From Aldehydirespirator sp965204875 (GTDB lineage Bacteria; Actinomycetota; Acidimicrobiia; Acidimicrobiales; Aldehydirespiratoraceae): a stretch of 64,000 nt of DNA. The translations under genes were made by a program, and so were the position numbers. The notes under the pieces were generated by a model, which worked only from the letters and a program-made list of their open reading frames with translations, ran no database searches and was not told where the DNA came from. Where the stretch lies: the NCBI GenBank assembly GCA_965204875.1, contig OZ242020.1:1488001-1552000 (forward strand), read 5' to 3'. Shown one piece after another: positions 46,832 through 55,680 of this stretch (positions are counted from its first letter, which is position 1; every line of letters starts with the position of its first letter).

Positions 46832-48042
46832 GTTGGGGTCGAACGTTGTCGCACAGCCCGCACCGCTTGCTGGCGGCAGCCGCGCTCGGGGCGTTGCTCG
46901 CAGCGGGCTGCGCCGATGACGGTCGCGACCTCGGCATCACGGGCGTTTCGTCGCCGGATGTGACCACATCGACGGCTGCGGCCGCCGCCGGCGGCGACGG
47001 GGGTGCCGCTGCTGCGACGGATGCGACCACGACGGCCGCCGGTGCGCAGTCGTCGGAAGCAGATCCCGGCGGCGACACGGATGAGCCGGGAGGCGGTGAC
47101 GCCGATGAAACGTCTGGCAATGGGGACTCCGACTCCGGCAACGACCCTGACGGCAGCGACAGCGACGGCGACGGTGGTGAGTCTGACGGCAGCGGCGACG
47201 GTGGTGAGTCTGACGAGCCGCTTGTCGAACCTCTTTCAGAGGAGGATGATCCGCAGCCGCTACGGGCTGACTCCGCGGGAAGCGCGGCCTTTCTCGGTGA
47301 GGTGATCTTGTGGATGTTCAACGAGGATGAGCCGGATGCTCCGAGCTTGACCGATTGTATTTCCGCGGCGTTTGTCGACTCGTTCGACGAGCAGCGTCTG
47401 GACGAACTGGCCGAAGTCGCCGATGACCTTAACCTGTGGTCCGGGTTGGGCGCCGATTTCCTGTTGGATGAGGAGATGGCAGCGTTCGTAGCTCAGACCG
47501 AGACCTGCACGAACTTCATATTTGGCGACGGCGACATTAGCGGAACCCTCTTCGGCAATCAGATGGGGGTGCCGACAGAACCAAGCGCCGAATACCAGCA
47601 AGCCGCGCTGGAATGCACCCGCCGGATAGTATCTGACGGAGAGATGCGAGAAGCGATCCTGACCGTAGCTCTGTTCGATCCCAGCGCAGAATCAGACTTG
47701 CGAATATTCGATCTGCTGACCGAACGGTGTGGCGAAACCTTGATGTTGCGATTGATGTCCGAGTCCGCAGCCGAGGGCATGGATCTGGATTACGAGATGG
47801 CCTTATGCTCAACCAAGGCCGTCTACAACTCACTGGTTGAGTCCATGGCTGATGATACTATGACGGCGGACGAAATATATGTCACCATGCAGCAGGTGAG
47901 GTTCGGCTCCTTGACTGACTGCGGTGTCCCGGTGGACAAGGTGCTAGAAATCTATGGTATTCCCGACGAGCCCCCGCCCGACGAGGCGGGATCCGAAGAG
48001 CCTGGCAGATCTGAAGAGCCTGACCCAGCCGATCAGCCCTAG
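46828..48042 (+). CDS. Acidic lipoprotein of unknown function
   Basis: 404 residues. Signal peptide with lipobox LAAGC (MSWGRTLSHSPHRLLAAAAL onward). Residues about 35-145 are a low-complexity Gly/Asp/Ser/Glu linker with repeats such as DGDGGESDGSG. The folded C-terminal region has even spacing of Cys (LTDCISAAFVDSFDEQRLDELAEVADDLNL; TCTNFIFGDG; LECTRRIVSDGEM; LTERCGETLM; ALCSTKAVYN) that may form disulphides. No family recognised. The second LacI-type half-site is upstream of it. Confidence 0.7.
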   Translation: MSWGRTLSHSPHRLLAAAALGALLAAGCADDGRDLGITGVSSPDVTTSTAAAAAGGDGGAAAATDATTTAAGAQSSEADPGGDTDEPGGGDADETSGNGDSDSGNDPDGSDSDGDGGESDGSGDGGESDEPLVEPLSEEDDPQPLRADSAGSAAFLGEVILWMFNEDEPDAPSLTDCISAAFVDSFDEQRLDELAEVADDLNLWSGLGADFLLDEEMAAFVAQTETCTNFIFGDGDISGTLFGNQMGVPTEPSAEYQQAALECTRRIVSDGEMREAILTVALFDPSAESDLRIFDLLTERCGETLMLRLMSESAAEGMDLDYEMALCSTKAVYNSLVESMADDTMTADEIYVTMQQVRFGSLTDCGVPVDKVLEIYGIPDEPPPDEAGSEEPGRSEEPDPADQP

Positions 48043-48159
48043 TGCTGCCGAGGGAATGCCAACACATCCGAGGCTGGTACAGCCGCCCTGCCCCAGAGCG
48101 TTATCGAGCCACGATTGGCGGGTTTGATGCCCACGTCAAGACGTGGCGATACATGATAT

Positions 48160-48639
48160 TCATGGCTTGGGTTGGCGTAGCGCTTCTTGGAGGCGGGGTC
48201 CGAACTCGATCCGGTAGGGTGCGGCGTGGACTGACGCTGGGTCTACATCGATGCCAGCTTTGTGCAGTTCTTGGATGATCCAGCGTTCCCAGTCGTCGTT
48301 ATCGTCGGGATCCAAGATCAGATATGCCATCTTGGCCACTTCGCGCCCATTGGCAGTCTGCCAGGGACTAGTTGACGTGTTCGGAGGCCAGTGGCACCAA
48401 CCTCGATCGTTGCGTAGACCGATACGACTACCATCGCTTAGGTCAACAAACTCGGATGCCCGTATATGCACCCTGCCAGCTCTTATCAGACTAGTACGCT
48501 TGTTGAGCAGCATTCTGATTGGAATAGGTCCATAACGACCGTCTCCGAGCTGCATTGAGGCATCGAGTTCACTAGGGGCTATATTACTGTACATAGGCTC
48601 GCTGAGTTCCAACTCAACGCCTAGAGCAACGACTTTCAT
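48160..48639 (-). CDS. Uncharacterised protein, possibly a tandem-copy or immunity-type gene
   Basis: 159 residues from ATG 48639 (frame open to 48702). No family recognised. It contains a Trp-rich middle (RGWCHWPPNTSTSPWQTANG), then MAYLILDPDDNDDWERWIIQELHKAGIDVDPASVHAAP and ends YRIEFGPRLQEALRQPKP. Base composition is noticeably lower in GC than the neighbours. The sequence just upstream (PEFGPHIRRTTTPTEI) matches the C-terminal end of this same gene, so a paralogue has been lost there. Confidence 0.5.
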   Translation of the reverse strand: MKVVALGVELELSEPMYSNIAPSELDASMQLGDGRYGPIPIRMLLNKRTSLIRAGRVHIRASEFVDLSDGSRIGLRNDRGWCHWPPNTSTSPWQTANGREVAKMAYLILDPDDNDDWERWIIQELHKAGIDVDPASVHAAPYRIEFGPRLQEALRQPKP

Positions 48640-48686
48640 TGTGATCTCGGTTGGCGTAGTGGTTCTTCGGATATGGGGTCCGAATT
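48170..48686. repeat. Direct repeat flanking the unknown gene
   Basis: ggttggcgtagcgcttcttg at about 48171 and ggttggcgtagtggttcttc at about 48650 continue with ggggtccgaa. The repeats of about 36 bp are about 75-80% identical. They correspond to the 3' ends of this gene and of a vanished upstream copy. Confidence 0.7.
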
Positions 48687-48731
48687 CGGGCTGATGGCGC
48701 AAGAGGGTGTGCCAGAGCTAGGTCATCGCCC

Positions 48732-49751
48732 CTAGCTAGAGGTGAAGATCAGTTGGAACTCCATGATGCCTTGGTCCTCTACCGAGACGACTATGGGGGC
48801 GCTCGGTGCGGTGATGCCGTAGTCGCTGAAAACCACCTCGCTGGACCCGACCGCCACGATCTTGTCATCGACCAGCTGGGCCTCCAGGTCGAACGAGACC
48901 CGGTTGGTGACGCCCTTGATGGTGAGGTCGCCCACGGTCGACCCTGAGAACGGTTCCCCGGCGGCGGCTCCGGCGGGCAGCTCCACGGGTTCGGTCAGGG
49001 TGAAGGCGGCCAGCGGGAACTCGCTGGTGTTGAGCGCCTGGCGGATCCTGCCGTCGCGGCTGCCGTTGTCGGTGCGCAGGGTGGCCATCTGCACCTCCAC
49101 GGTTGCGGCCACCAGAGCGGTGCCGGTCAACTCGATAGACCCCGACACATCCGCGGTTCGCCCCACGGCGGTGAAGTCGCCGATCCCTCCTCCGAGCACC
49201 TCGTCCACCCGGAACCCGGCGAAACTCACCGCCGGCTCGCCCAGCAGGTCGACAGCACCGCCGGCCACCTCCACGACCCACACCCCGGCGAGCCCGCCCG
49301 CCGAGCCGGCCGCTTCGTTGGATGATGCCGTGCCGGTCTCGCCGTCACCGCCGGCTTCGACCGGCTCAGTGGCACCGGTGTTAGCGGCGGCTCCGGCATC
49401 GGTCGCGTTGCTGTCGGAGTCATTGCCGGCCGCCGTTCCAGCCGTTGCGGTCCCGCCGTCGCCCGCGGCTGCCGGCTCAGCCCCCGTGTCATCGGCAGCG
49501 TCAGTCTCGCCGTCGCCCGTCGCAGGCGCATCGCGGTCGGCGCTCGGCGTGACACCGGTTTCGTCGCTGCTGCTTGCTGAGGCGGCCGGGTCGTCCCCAT
49601 TGCTTTCGGCAGTGAGGCGGGCGACCGCGGACTCCAGGTCGACTGCCTCGGGGGGATCGTCACGCGCCAGGATCAGCAGCACGACTGCGACCACGGCCAG
49701 CACCACGACGCCGACGCCCATTCCTACGACGACCTTGATGCGCTTGCTCAT
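48732..49751 (-). CDS. YceI-like domain protein with N-terminal membrane anchor
   Basis: 339 residues. N-terminal helix (VVVGMGVGVVVLAVVAVVLLILA), a long Ala/Thr/Asp/Gly linker (residues about 35-150), then a YceI lipocalin-like beta-barrel: AVSFAGFRVDEVL, VGRTADVSGSIELTGTALVAATVEVQMATLRTDNGSRDGRIRQALNTSEFPLAAFTL, LTIKGVTNRVSFDLEAQL, GIMEFQLIFTSS. YceI proteins bind isoprenoid-like lipids. Its start is at the end of a 74-bp tandem repeat array. Confidence 0.85.
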   Translation of the reverse strand: MSKRIKVVVGMGVGVVVLAVVAVVLLILARDDPPEAVDLESAVARLTAESNGDDPAASASSSDETGVTPSADRDAPATGDGETDAADDTGAEPAAAGDGGTATAGTAAGNDSDSNATDAGAAANTGATEPVEAGGDGETGTASSNEAAGSAGGLAGVWVVEVAGGAVDLLGEPAVSFAGFRVDEVLGGGIGDFTAVGRTADVSGSIELTGTALVAATVEVQMATLRTDNGSRDGRIRQALNTSEFPLAAFTLTEPVELPAGAAAGEPFSGSTVGDLTIKGVTNRVSFDLEAQLVDDKIVAVGSSEVVFSDYGITAPSAPIVVSVEDQGIMEFQLIFTSS

Positions 49752-49928
49752 GGCGTCCGACCTGCTTGCATGGCGGCTTCCTCGGTGGCGAGTTCCGGAC
49801 GGTCGATCAAGATGCGCCTGCTCATGGCGTCCGACCTGCTTGCATGGCGGCTTCCTCGGTGGCGAGTTCCGGACGGTCGATCAAGATGCGCCTGCTCATG
49901 GCGTCCGACCTGCCTGCACAGTGTTCAC
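49748..49928 (-). repeat. 74-bp tandem repeat of the gene start with three overlapping micro-ORFs
   Basis: Start codons at 49751 (YceI gene), 49825 and 49899 are exactly 74 bp apart, and the two upstream units are identical. Each gives a 25-residue frame (MSRRILIDRPEL and on) ending QAGRTP, whose stop overlaps the next ATG. A first frame, GTG 49928 (MNTVQAGRTP), overlaps the third unit the same way. The real protein starts MSKRIKVVVG, so the units are copies of its own 5' end. Confidence 0.95.
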
Positions 49929-49934
49929 GCCGCC

Positions 49935-49940
49935 ACGCTA
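49935..49940 (-). promoter_or_regulatory. Candidate -10 for a leaderless transcript into the 74-bp array
   Basis: TAGCGT (minus strand) ends 6 bases before GTG 49928, the first micro-ORF. This would make the micro-ORF leaderless and the YceI gene the last link of the chain. The rest of 49941-50083 holds no supported gene. Confidence 0.4.
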
Positions 49941-50083
49941 GCCAGTGACTTCGATGCGCGGCGCCTGCTGTTGCGAGGTGGGCGTCCGAGTTCGACGGTG
50001 CTCGCTGTCTCTACAGCGCGGGACGCGCCCGCCGACGCCAAGCCGGTATGTCCCGGAGCTCGGTTCGATGGCGGCGCATCGCG

Positions 50084-51364
50084 CTAGCCGGCGAGTTCCT
50101 GAGCGGCCTCGGAGGCGGCGGCGATGGTGGCCTCGATCTCGGCCTCGCCGTGGGCCAGCGACGGGAAGATCGCCTCGTAGGCGCCGGGGGCCAGGGCCAC
50201 GCCCCGCGACAGCATCCCGTGGAAGAAGCAGACGTACATGCCATTGTCGGCAGCCAGCCGCGCATCGTCGAAGTCCGCCGGTGCCGTGCCAGTGAAGAAC
50301 AGGCCGAGCAACGGCCCCACCCGCGGCACGACGGCGGCCACCCCGGCTGCGGACAGGGCGGCTTCCAGGCCCTGTTGCAGGCGTGCGGCCGTGCCGTCCA
50401 ACTGCCGGTAGGCGTCGTCGTCGAGCAGTCCCAGGGTGGCCAGCCCCGCTGCCGTGGCCAGCGGATTGCCCGAAAGGGTGCCTGCCTGGTAGACGCCGCC
50501 GAGGGGCGCGAGGCTCGACATGATCTCAGCGGTCGCCCCGAACGCGCCCACCGGCAACCCGCCCCCGATCACCTTGCCGAAGCACCAGAGGTCGGGCTGC
50601 ACGCCGTACCACTGCGCCGCCCCGCCCCGGCACAGCCGGAAGCCCGTGATCACCTCATCGAACAGCAGCAGGGCGCCGGCCTGGTCACAGGCCGCCCTCA
50701 GCCCCTCGAGAAAGCCGGGCCGGGGCGCCACCAAGCCCATGTTGGCAGCCACCGGCTCGACGCAGACGACCGCCACCCGCTCGTCAAGTTCGGGGACGGC
50801 GTTGTAGGGCGCCACGATGGTGTCGGCCACAGCCCCCGGCGTCACGCCCTCGGATCCAGCCAGGCCCTGCTGGGCCACGCCCGATCCTCCGGCCACGAGC
50901 AGCGAGTCGCTGTGGCCGTGATAGCAGCCTGCGAACTTGACCACGCGGGCTCGCCCGGTGACGCCCCGCGCCAGCCGCACCGCCGACATCACCGCCTCGG
51001 TGCCGCTGCTGGTGAGCCGCACCATCTCAAGGCCGCGGACGCGTGCGCACATCTCCTCGGCCATGAGCACCTCGTCGCGGGTGGGCGCGCCGTAGCTGGT
51101 GCCGCGGGCCGCGGCGCGCTGCACCGCCTCGACCACGGCGGGATGCGCGTGGCCGCAGATGCCGGGCCCGTAGCTCTGGACGTAGTCGATGTAGCGCCGC
51201 CCCTCCACATCGAACACGAAAGGACCGGCCGCCTCGGCCACGAAGTAGGGGGTGCCGCCCACCGACCTGAAGGCCCGCACCGGCGAGTTGACGCCTCCGG
51301 GGATCACCCGCTGCGCCCGCTCGAACCAGGCCTGGTTGGTGCCAGGGGTGCCGGACGAACTCAT
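50084..51364 (-). CDS. hemL: Glutamate-1-semialdehyde 2,1-aminomutase
   Basis: 426 residues. PLP enzyme making 5-aminolevulinate. VIPGGVNSPVRAF is the family start; FDEVITGFR and LWCFGKVIGGGLPVGAFG with the Schiff-base Lys are present. ATG 51364 overlaps the hemB stop (ATGA). It completes the C5 heme pathway with HemA in the same cluster. Confidence 0.95.
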   Translation of the reverse strand: MSSSGTPGTNQAWFERAQRVIPGGVNSPVRAFRSVGGTPYFVAEAAGPFVFDVEGRRYIDYVQSYGPGICGHAHPAVVEAVQRAAARGTSYGAPTRDEVLMAEEMCARVRGLEMVRLTSSGTEAVMSAVRLARGVTGRARVVKFAGCYHGHSDSLLVAGGSGVAQQGLAGSEGVTPGAVADTIVAPYNAVPELDERVAVVCVEPVAANMGLVAPRPGFLEGLRAACDQAGALLLFDEVITGFRLCRGGAAQWYGVQPDLWCFGKVIGGGLPVGAFGATAEIMSSLAPLGGVYQAGTLSGNPLATAAGLATLGLLDDDAYRQLDGTAARLQQGLEAALSAAGVAAVVPRVGPLLGLFFTGTAPADFDDARLAADNGMYVCFFHGMLSRGVALAPGAYEAIFPSLAHGEAEIEATIAAASEAAQELAG

Positions 51365-52341
51365 TGCATCGACTCGGCGAGGCGGCGTGCGAAGTAGGTG
51401 AGCACTATGTCGGCGCCGGCGCGGCGGATCGCGGAAACGTGCTCCAAGGCCACCGCGTCGAGGTCGATCCAGCCCCGCTCGGCCGCCGCGCACACCATCG
51501 AGTACTCGCCCGAGACGTGGTATGCGGCGAGGGGAACGTCGAAGGCCCGTCGAGCCCTCGAGATGACGTCCAGGTACGGCATCGCAGGCTTCACCATCAC
51601 CATGTCGGCGCCCTCGGCGACATCGGCTCGGATCTCTTCCAGCGCCTCGCGGGCGTTCACGACATCCTGCTGGTAGGTGCGGCGGTCGCCTCCGCCGGCG
51701 ATGGTGACGTCCACGGCGTCGCGAAAGGGCCCGTAGAGCGCGGTGGCGTACTTGGCCGAGTAGGCCAGGATCGACACCTGCTCGAAGCCGGCGCCGTCGA
51801 GGGCGCCCCGGATGGCGCCGACCTGCCCGTCCATCATGCCCGAGGGCGCCACCACGTCAGCGCCGGCCGCGGCCTGTGCCACCGCGATGCGTGCGTAGAC
51901 CTCGAGGGTGGCGTCGTTGTCGACGCCGCCGCGTGCGTCGAGCAGACCGCAGTGCCCGTGGTCGGTGTACTCGTCCATGCACAGATCCGCGATCAGCACG
52001 ATGTCATCGCCGAGATCGGCTCGCAGGTCTGCGAGCGCCGCCTGCACGACGCCCTCGGGGTTCCACGCCTCGGATCCGGTGGCGTCCTTGTGCTCGGGCA
52101 CGCCGAAGAGCACCACGGCGGCGACCCCGAGCGCATGCAACTCGGCAACCTCGGCTCGCAGCGACTGACGAGTGTGCTGGCACTGACCCGGCATTGAGAT
52201 GATCGGCTGGGGGCTGTCGGTGCCCTCGCGCACGAACAGCGGGGCGACGAGATCGCCGGGATGAAGCCGGTTCTCGGCCACGAGGCGGCGCAGGGCCGGC
52301 GTCCGGCGCAGCCTTCGCAGCCGGCGTTGCGGGAAGTTCAC
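51361..52341 (-). CDS. hemB: Delta-aminolevulinic acid dehydratase (porphobilinogen synthase)
   Basis: 326 residues. Condenses two 5-aminolevulinate. Active-site lysines are in LAYSAKYATALYGPFRDA and MVMVKPAMPYLDVI. Metal loop DLCMDEYTDHGHCGLL keeps two Cys with Asp in place of one Cys, a common actinobacterial variant. GTG 52341 forms GTGA with the frame running on from hemD. Confidence 0.95.
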   Translation of the reverse strand: MNFPQRRLRRLRRTPALRRLVAENRLHPGDLVAPLFVREGTDSPQPIISMPGQCQHTRQSLRAEVAELHALGVAAVVLFGVPEHKDATGSEAWNPEGVVQAALADLRADLGDDIVLIADLCMDEYTDHGHCGLLDARGGVDNDATLEVYARIAVAQAAAGADVVAPSGMMDGQVGAIRGALDGAGFEQVSILAYSAKYATALYGPFRDAVDVTIAGGGDRRTYQQDVVNAREALEEIRADVAEGADMVMVKPAMPYLDVISRARRAFDVPLAAYHVSGEYSMVCAAAERGWIDLDAVALEHVSAIRRAGADIVLTYFARRLAESMQ

Positions 52342-52354
52342 CGTGCTACCCCGC

Positions 52355-52402
52355 TACCCAGCTACTCCGACGACCATGAGCGCTACTCCGCCGACCATGA
52401 GA
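52355..52402 (-). repeat. 27-bp duplication of the hemD 3' end
   Basis: tcatggtcggcggagtag (hemD end) is followed by tcatggtcgtcggagtag 27 bp later, both in the hemD frame and both ending in TAG. Confidence 0.75.
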
Positions 52403-53258
52403 TGGCGTGTCGCACGAGGGCGGCGACCACGCCCTCGATGTTGTGCTCGGAGGCCTCCACGGTCACTTCCAGACCGAGCGTTGCGGCCGTGGCGGTCGTG
52501 GCGGGCCCGATGGATACCACCAGGGGCGGGACGGACTCGGCACCGAGCTCCTCGACCAGGCGCTCCACGGTGGACGACGAGGTGAACACGACCCCGTCGG
52601 CGGCGCTTGCCTCGCGGCGCTGATCATCGCTGAGCTGCACCGCGATGTTGCGATAGGCGGCCACGTCGAGCACGTCCCAGCCGGCCGCCCGCAAGCCCTC
52701 CGGCAGCACGGAGCGCGCCCGCGCGGCACGGGCCAGCACCACCAGCCCTCCGCCGTCGCCGGCGGGCGGGAAGTCCTCCAGCAGGCCCTCGGCAATCGAG
52801 CGCTTCGCCACGAGGCTGACCCGCAACCCCACCGCCTCGGCGGCGCGTGCGGTAGCGGAGCCGATCGCGGCGACGCTCACCTCCGGTGCCAGCCGCGCCG
52901 CGGCGGCCGCTCTTGATGCTCCGTTCGGGCTGGTCACGACCAGCCAGTCGCCCGCTCCCAGGTAGCCCAGGGCGGCCTTCAGCCCGGCGCCCGCGTCCTC
53001 GGGATCGGTGATCGCTATGACGGGTGCGCTGAGCACGGTCGCGCCCGCCGCGGCCAGCCCGTCGATCAGCGTCTGGGCCTGGTTGCGGGGTCTGCACACC
53101 ACGATCCGCAACCCGCCCAGAGGCTTGGGCTCATGAGGCCTGGGGTTGACAGCGTTCGGGTCTTTGGGTTGGCCGCCGCTTCGCTCCCGGGGTCGGGACT
53201 CGGGCGCGGGTTGTGGCTGTGCGGGAGGCCGGGAGTGTGGCTGGTCTTGCCGGCTCAT
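52383..53258 (-). CDS. hemD: Uroporphyrinogen-III synthase
   Basis: 291 residues from ATG 53258, in ATGA overlap with hemC. After a Pro-rich N-terminal 45 residues: PLGGLRIVVCRPRNQAQTLIDGLAAAGATVLSAPVIAI, DWLVVTSPNGASRAAAA, and DGVVFTSSSTVERLVEELG. Closes linear hydroxymethylbilane with inversion of ring D. Its last codons (SWSAE-stop) are duplicated 27 bp downstream. Confidence 0.85.
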   Translation of the reverse strand: MSRQDQPHSRPPAQPQPAPESRPRERSGGQPKDPNAVNPRPHEPKPLGGLRIVVCRPRNQAQTLIDGLAAAGATVLSAPVIAITDPEDAGAGLKAALGYLGAGDWLVVTSPNGASRAAAAARLAPEVSVAAIGSATARAAEAVGLRVSLVAKRSIAEGLLEDFPPAGDGGGLVVLARAARARSVLPEGLRAAGWDVLDVAAYRNIAVQLSDDQRREASAADGVVFTSSSTVERLVEELGAESVPPLVVSIGPATTATAATLGLEVTVEASEHNIEGVVAALVRHAISWSAE

Positions 53259-54178
53259 GGGTCGACGAACTCGACGAGTCTGCCGGCCAGTGTTCGGGCG
53301 ACGGAGCGGCCCAGCGCTTCGGGGTCCTTGCCGCTGCGGGTGGCGCGCACCACGCAAGCCTCGTCCGTGCCGGCGTCTTGACGCCCTTGGCTGCTACCTG
53401 TTCGGCCGGCCAGCAGACCCGTGAGCTGCAGGCCTCCGCTCTCGGCCAGCGTGGCATGGGCACCGGCCGGGAGGCTGCAGTCACCTCCCAGCTCGGCCAG
53501 GAAGGCCCGCTCGGCGTCCACGGCCAAGCGGCTGGGCGCGTGGTCGATGGCCGACAGCGCCTCCAGGGTGTGCTCGTCGCCGCTGCGGCACTCCACGGCC
53601 AGCGCGCCCTGACCGGCTTGAGGCACCATCGTCTCGGGATCCAGCACGTCGAGCACCTCCGGCTCCAGCCCGAGACGTTGCAACGCCACGGCTGCCATCA
53701 CGATGGCATCATGTTGGCCGGCTCGCGCCAGCCGCGTCGCGATGTTGCCACGCAACTCCACGAACGCCAGTCCCGGGCAGAGTTCAGCGAGCTGGACCCG
53801 GCGCCGCACCGAGCCGGTGGCGACCACCGCACCGCCCGACCGCAGTTGCGCGAGCCGCCCGCCCACCAGGGCGTCGCGAGGGTCGCCACGCGGCGGCACG
53901 GCGGCCAGGGTGAGCCCCTCGGTGCCTTGCGACGGCAGGTCCTTGGCCGAGTGGACAGCGATGTCGGCCCTGCCGTCGAGCACGGCCGCCTGCACTTCGG
54001 AGACGAAGACGCCCTTGCCGCCCATTTGATGGATGGGGGTGGCGGCGCGGCGATCCCCCTCGGTGGACACCACGAGCGGCACCGCCCGCAGGCCGCACGC
54101 CTCGTGCAGCAGCGCACCCACGTGGTCGGTCTGCCAGCGTGCCAGGGGACTGCCGCGGGTGGCGGCGCGCAGCATCAC
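53255..54178 (-). CDS. hemC: Porphobilinogen deaminase (hydroxymethylbilane synthase)
   Basis: 307 residues. RAATRGSPLARWQTDHV, DIAVHSAKDLPSQ, DPRDALVG and GSVRRRVQL are the family motifs. The dipyrromethane cofactor Cys is in ELGGDCSLPAGAHA. Start is GTG 54178 or ATG 54175. It forms linear tetrapyrrole for hemD. Confidence 0.93.
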   Translation of the reverse strand: MMLRAATRGSPLARWQTDHVGALLHEACGLRAVPLVVSTEGDRRAATPIHQMGGKGVFVSEVQAAVLDGRADIAVHSAKDLPSQGTEGLTLAAVPPRGDPRDALVGGRLAQLRSGGAVVATGSVRRRVQLAELCPGLAFVELRGNIATRLARAGQHDAIVMAAVALQRLGLEPEVLDVLDPETMVPQAGQGALAVECRSGDEHTLEALSAIDHAPSRLAVDAERAFLAELGGDCSLPAGAHATLAESGGLQLTGLLAGRTGSSQGRQDAGTDEACVVRATRSGKDPEALGRSVARTLAGRLVEFVDP

Positions 54179-54262
54179 CGAGCCTCAGGCTCTCCGACCA
54201 AACTGGACAACGATGCTCCAACGGGTGCCGGCGCGCAACATCACCGAGCCTCAAGCCGGTTC
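54164..54262 (-). repeat. 66-bp-spaced duplicate of the hemC start
   Basis: gaggctcggtgatgctgcgc at the hemC start recurs upstream as gaggctcggtgatgttgcgc (GTG 54244). The upstream copy reads MMLRAGTRWSIVVQFGRRA and stops after 19 codons; hemC reads MMLRAATRGSPLARWQ. The rest of the 213-bp hemC-hemA gap shows no gene. Confidence 0.85.
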
Positions 54263-54391
54263 GCCCAGCACCGGGTAAGCCTTGGCCGGCAGCCGCGACC
54301 TCGATTCGGCGGTGCTATCGAGGCGTGCTGCAGGCTCATATGCCAGTGCCAGACAGGAGCCGGAGGGTCCATCGGCGGGGCTGCCGGCGGG

Positions 54392-55651
54392 CTAGAGATC
54401 GAACAGGTCGCGGATCGCCTCGGCAAGACGGTCGCCGCGGGCGTGGCCGGAAGCCTTCTTGAGCCTCACGGTCGGCTCGTGCAGGAGCTTGTTGACCGTG
54501 CCGCTCAGCACCGACTCCACGGCCGCACGCTGGCTCGGGGACAGCCCGCCCAGCCGGGACTCGTGGCGCTGCAGCTCGCTCGCGGCGATGGAGTCCGCCC
54601 GAACTCGCAGGGCCGCTATGAGCGGCGCCGCCTCGCGTGCGGAGGCGACCGCGCAGAAGCGCTCCACCTCCTCGTCCACCATAGCGCGCACGGTGTCGAC
54701 CTCGCGGCTCCGGCCGGCGCGGGCACTGTTGACGAAGGCGCCGAGGTCGTCGATGTTGAGCAGCGTGACCCCCGGCAGGTCGCCCGCGGCGGGATCCACG
54801 TCGCGGGGCACGGCGATGTCGATGATCAGCAGCGGCGCCCCGTTGCGCCGAGTCATCACCTCGTCCACGTTGCCGTGCTCGACGATGATGCTGCTCGCTC
54901 CGGTGGTGGCAAAGAGCACATCGGCGTCGACCAGCGCCTCGGCCAGTGCGTCCAGCCGGACGGCTTGCCCCGCACACGACTCGGCCGCGGCCACGGCCCT
55001 CTCCCAGGTGCGGCCCGCCACCGCGATCTCGGCCGGGCCCGACCCGGCCAGCGACTTGAGCGTGCCTGTCGCCATGTCGCCGGCACCCAGCACGAGAACC
55101 CTGCGACCCTTGATCCCGCCGAGACGCTCTGCGGCGAGCGCCACCGCCGCATGCGAGAGCGAGGCGGTGCCACGGGAGATGCCCGTAGCGGTGCGGACCC
55201 GCTTGCCCGCCTCGATGGCATGGCGGAACAGCGGTTCGAGCGTCGTTCCCACGGTGCCCTCGGAGCGTGCCGCCTGCCAGGCCGACCGGACCTGGCCGAG
55301 GATCTCGTGCTCTCCGAGCACCACGGAGTCGAGTCCGGCCGCCACGCCGAACAGATGCCGGACGGTGTCGGTGTCGTGATAGGCGTAGAGCTCGTCGGCG
55401 ACCGTCTCGGGTGGCAGCCCGGAGTGCCGGGCCAGCAACTCCCGGATGTCGGCGCAGCCGCCGTGGAAGCGTTCGGCGTAGGAGTAGACCTCGATGCGGC
55501 TGCAGGTCGATAGCACCACCGCCTCGCTCAGGTTGTCGGCCGATGCGGCTTCGTGCAGCACCTTGGGGAGGTCTTCGGGCGCGACCGTGAGCCGTTCGAG
55601 CATCTCCAACGGCGTGGAGCGGTGGTTGCAGCCGACGACAACGAGCGACAC
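54392..55651 (-). CDS. hemA: Glutamyl-tRNA reductase
   Basis: 419 residues from GTG 55651 (GTG 55657 also possible). First step of C5 tetrapyrrole synthesis. VVGCNHRSTPLEMLERL, the catalytic Cys in VVLSTCSRIEVY, GEHEILGQVRSAW, and VLVLGAGDMATGTLKSL (NADPH). Dimerisation C-terminus LSPSQRAAVESVLSGTVNKLLHEPTVRLK. The -10 TAGGCT (55665-55660) ends 8 bases before GTG 55651, pointing to a leaderless transcript. Confidence 0.95.
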   Translation of the reverse strand: MSLVVVGCNHRSTPLEMLERLTVAPEDLPKVLHEAASADNLSEAVVLSTCSRIEVYSYAERFHGGCADIRELLARHSGLPPETVADELYAYHDTDTVRHLFGVAAGLDSVVLGEHEILGQVRSAWQAARSEGTVGTTLEPLFRHAIEAGKRVRTATGISRGTASLSHAAVALAAERLGGIKGRRVLVLGAGDMATGTLKSLAGSGPAEIAVAGRTWERAVAAAESCAGQAVRLDALAEALVDADVLFATTGASSIIVEHGNVDEVMTRRNGAPLLIIDIAVPRDVDPAAGDLPGVTLLNIDDLGAFVNSARAGRSREVDTVRAMVDEEVERFCAVASAREAAPLIAALRVRADSIAASELQRHESRLGGLSPSQRAAVESVLSGTVNKLLHEPTVRLKKASGHARGDRLAEAIRDLFDL

Positions 55652-55680
55652 CAGCACCGAGCCTAGCGGTGCCAGCTTTG

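Noticed and set aside
53213..55513. 766-codon plus-strand frame over hemC and hemA
   Set aside because: Antisense shadow of hemC/hemA; both minus-strand genes carry intact catalytic motifs.
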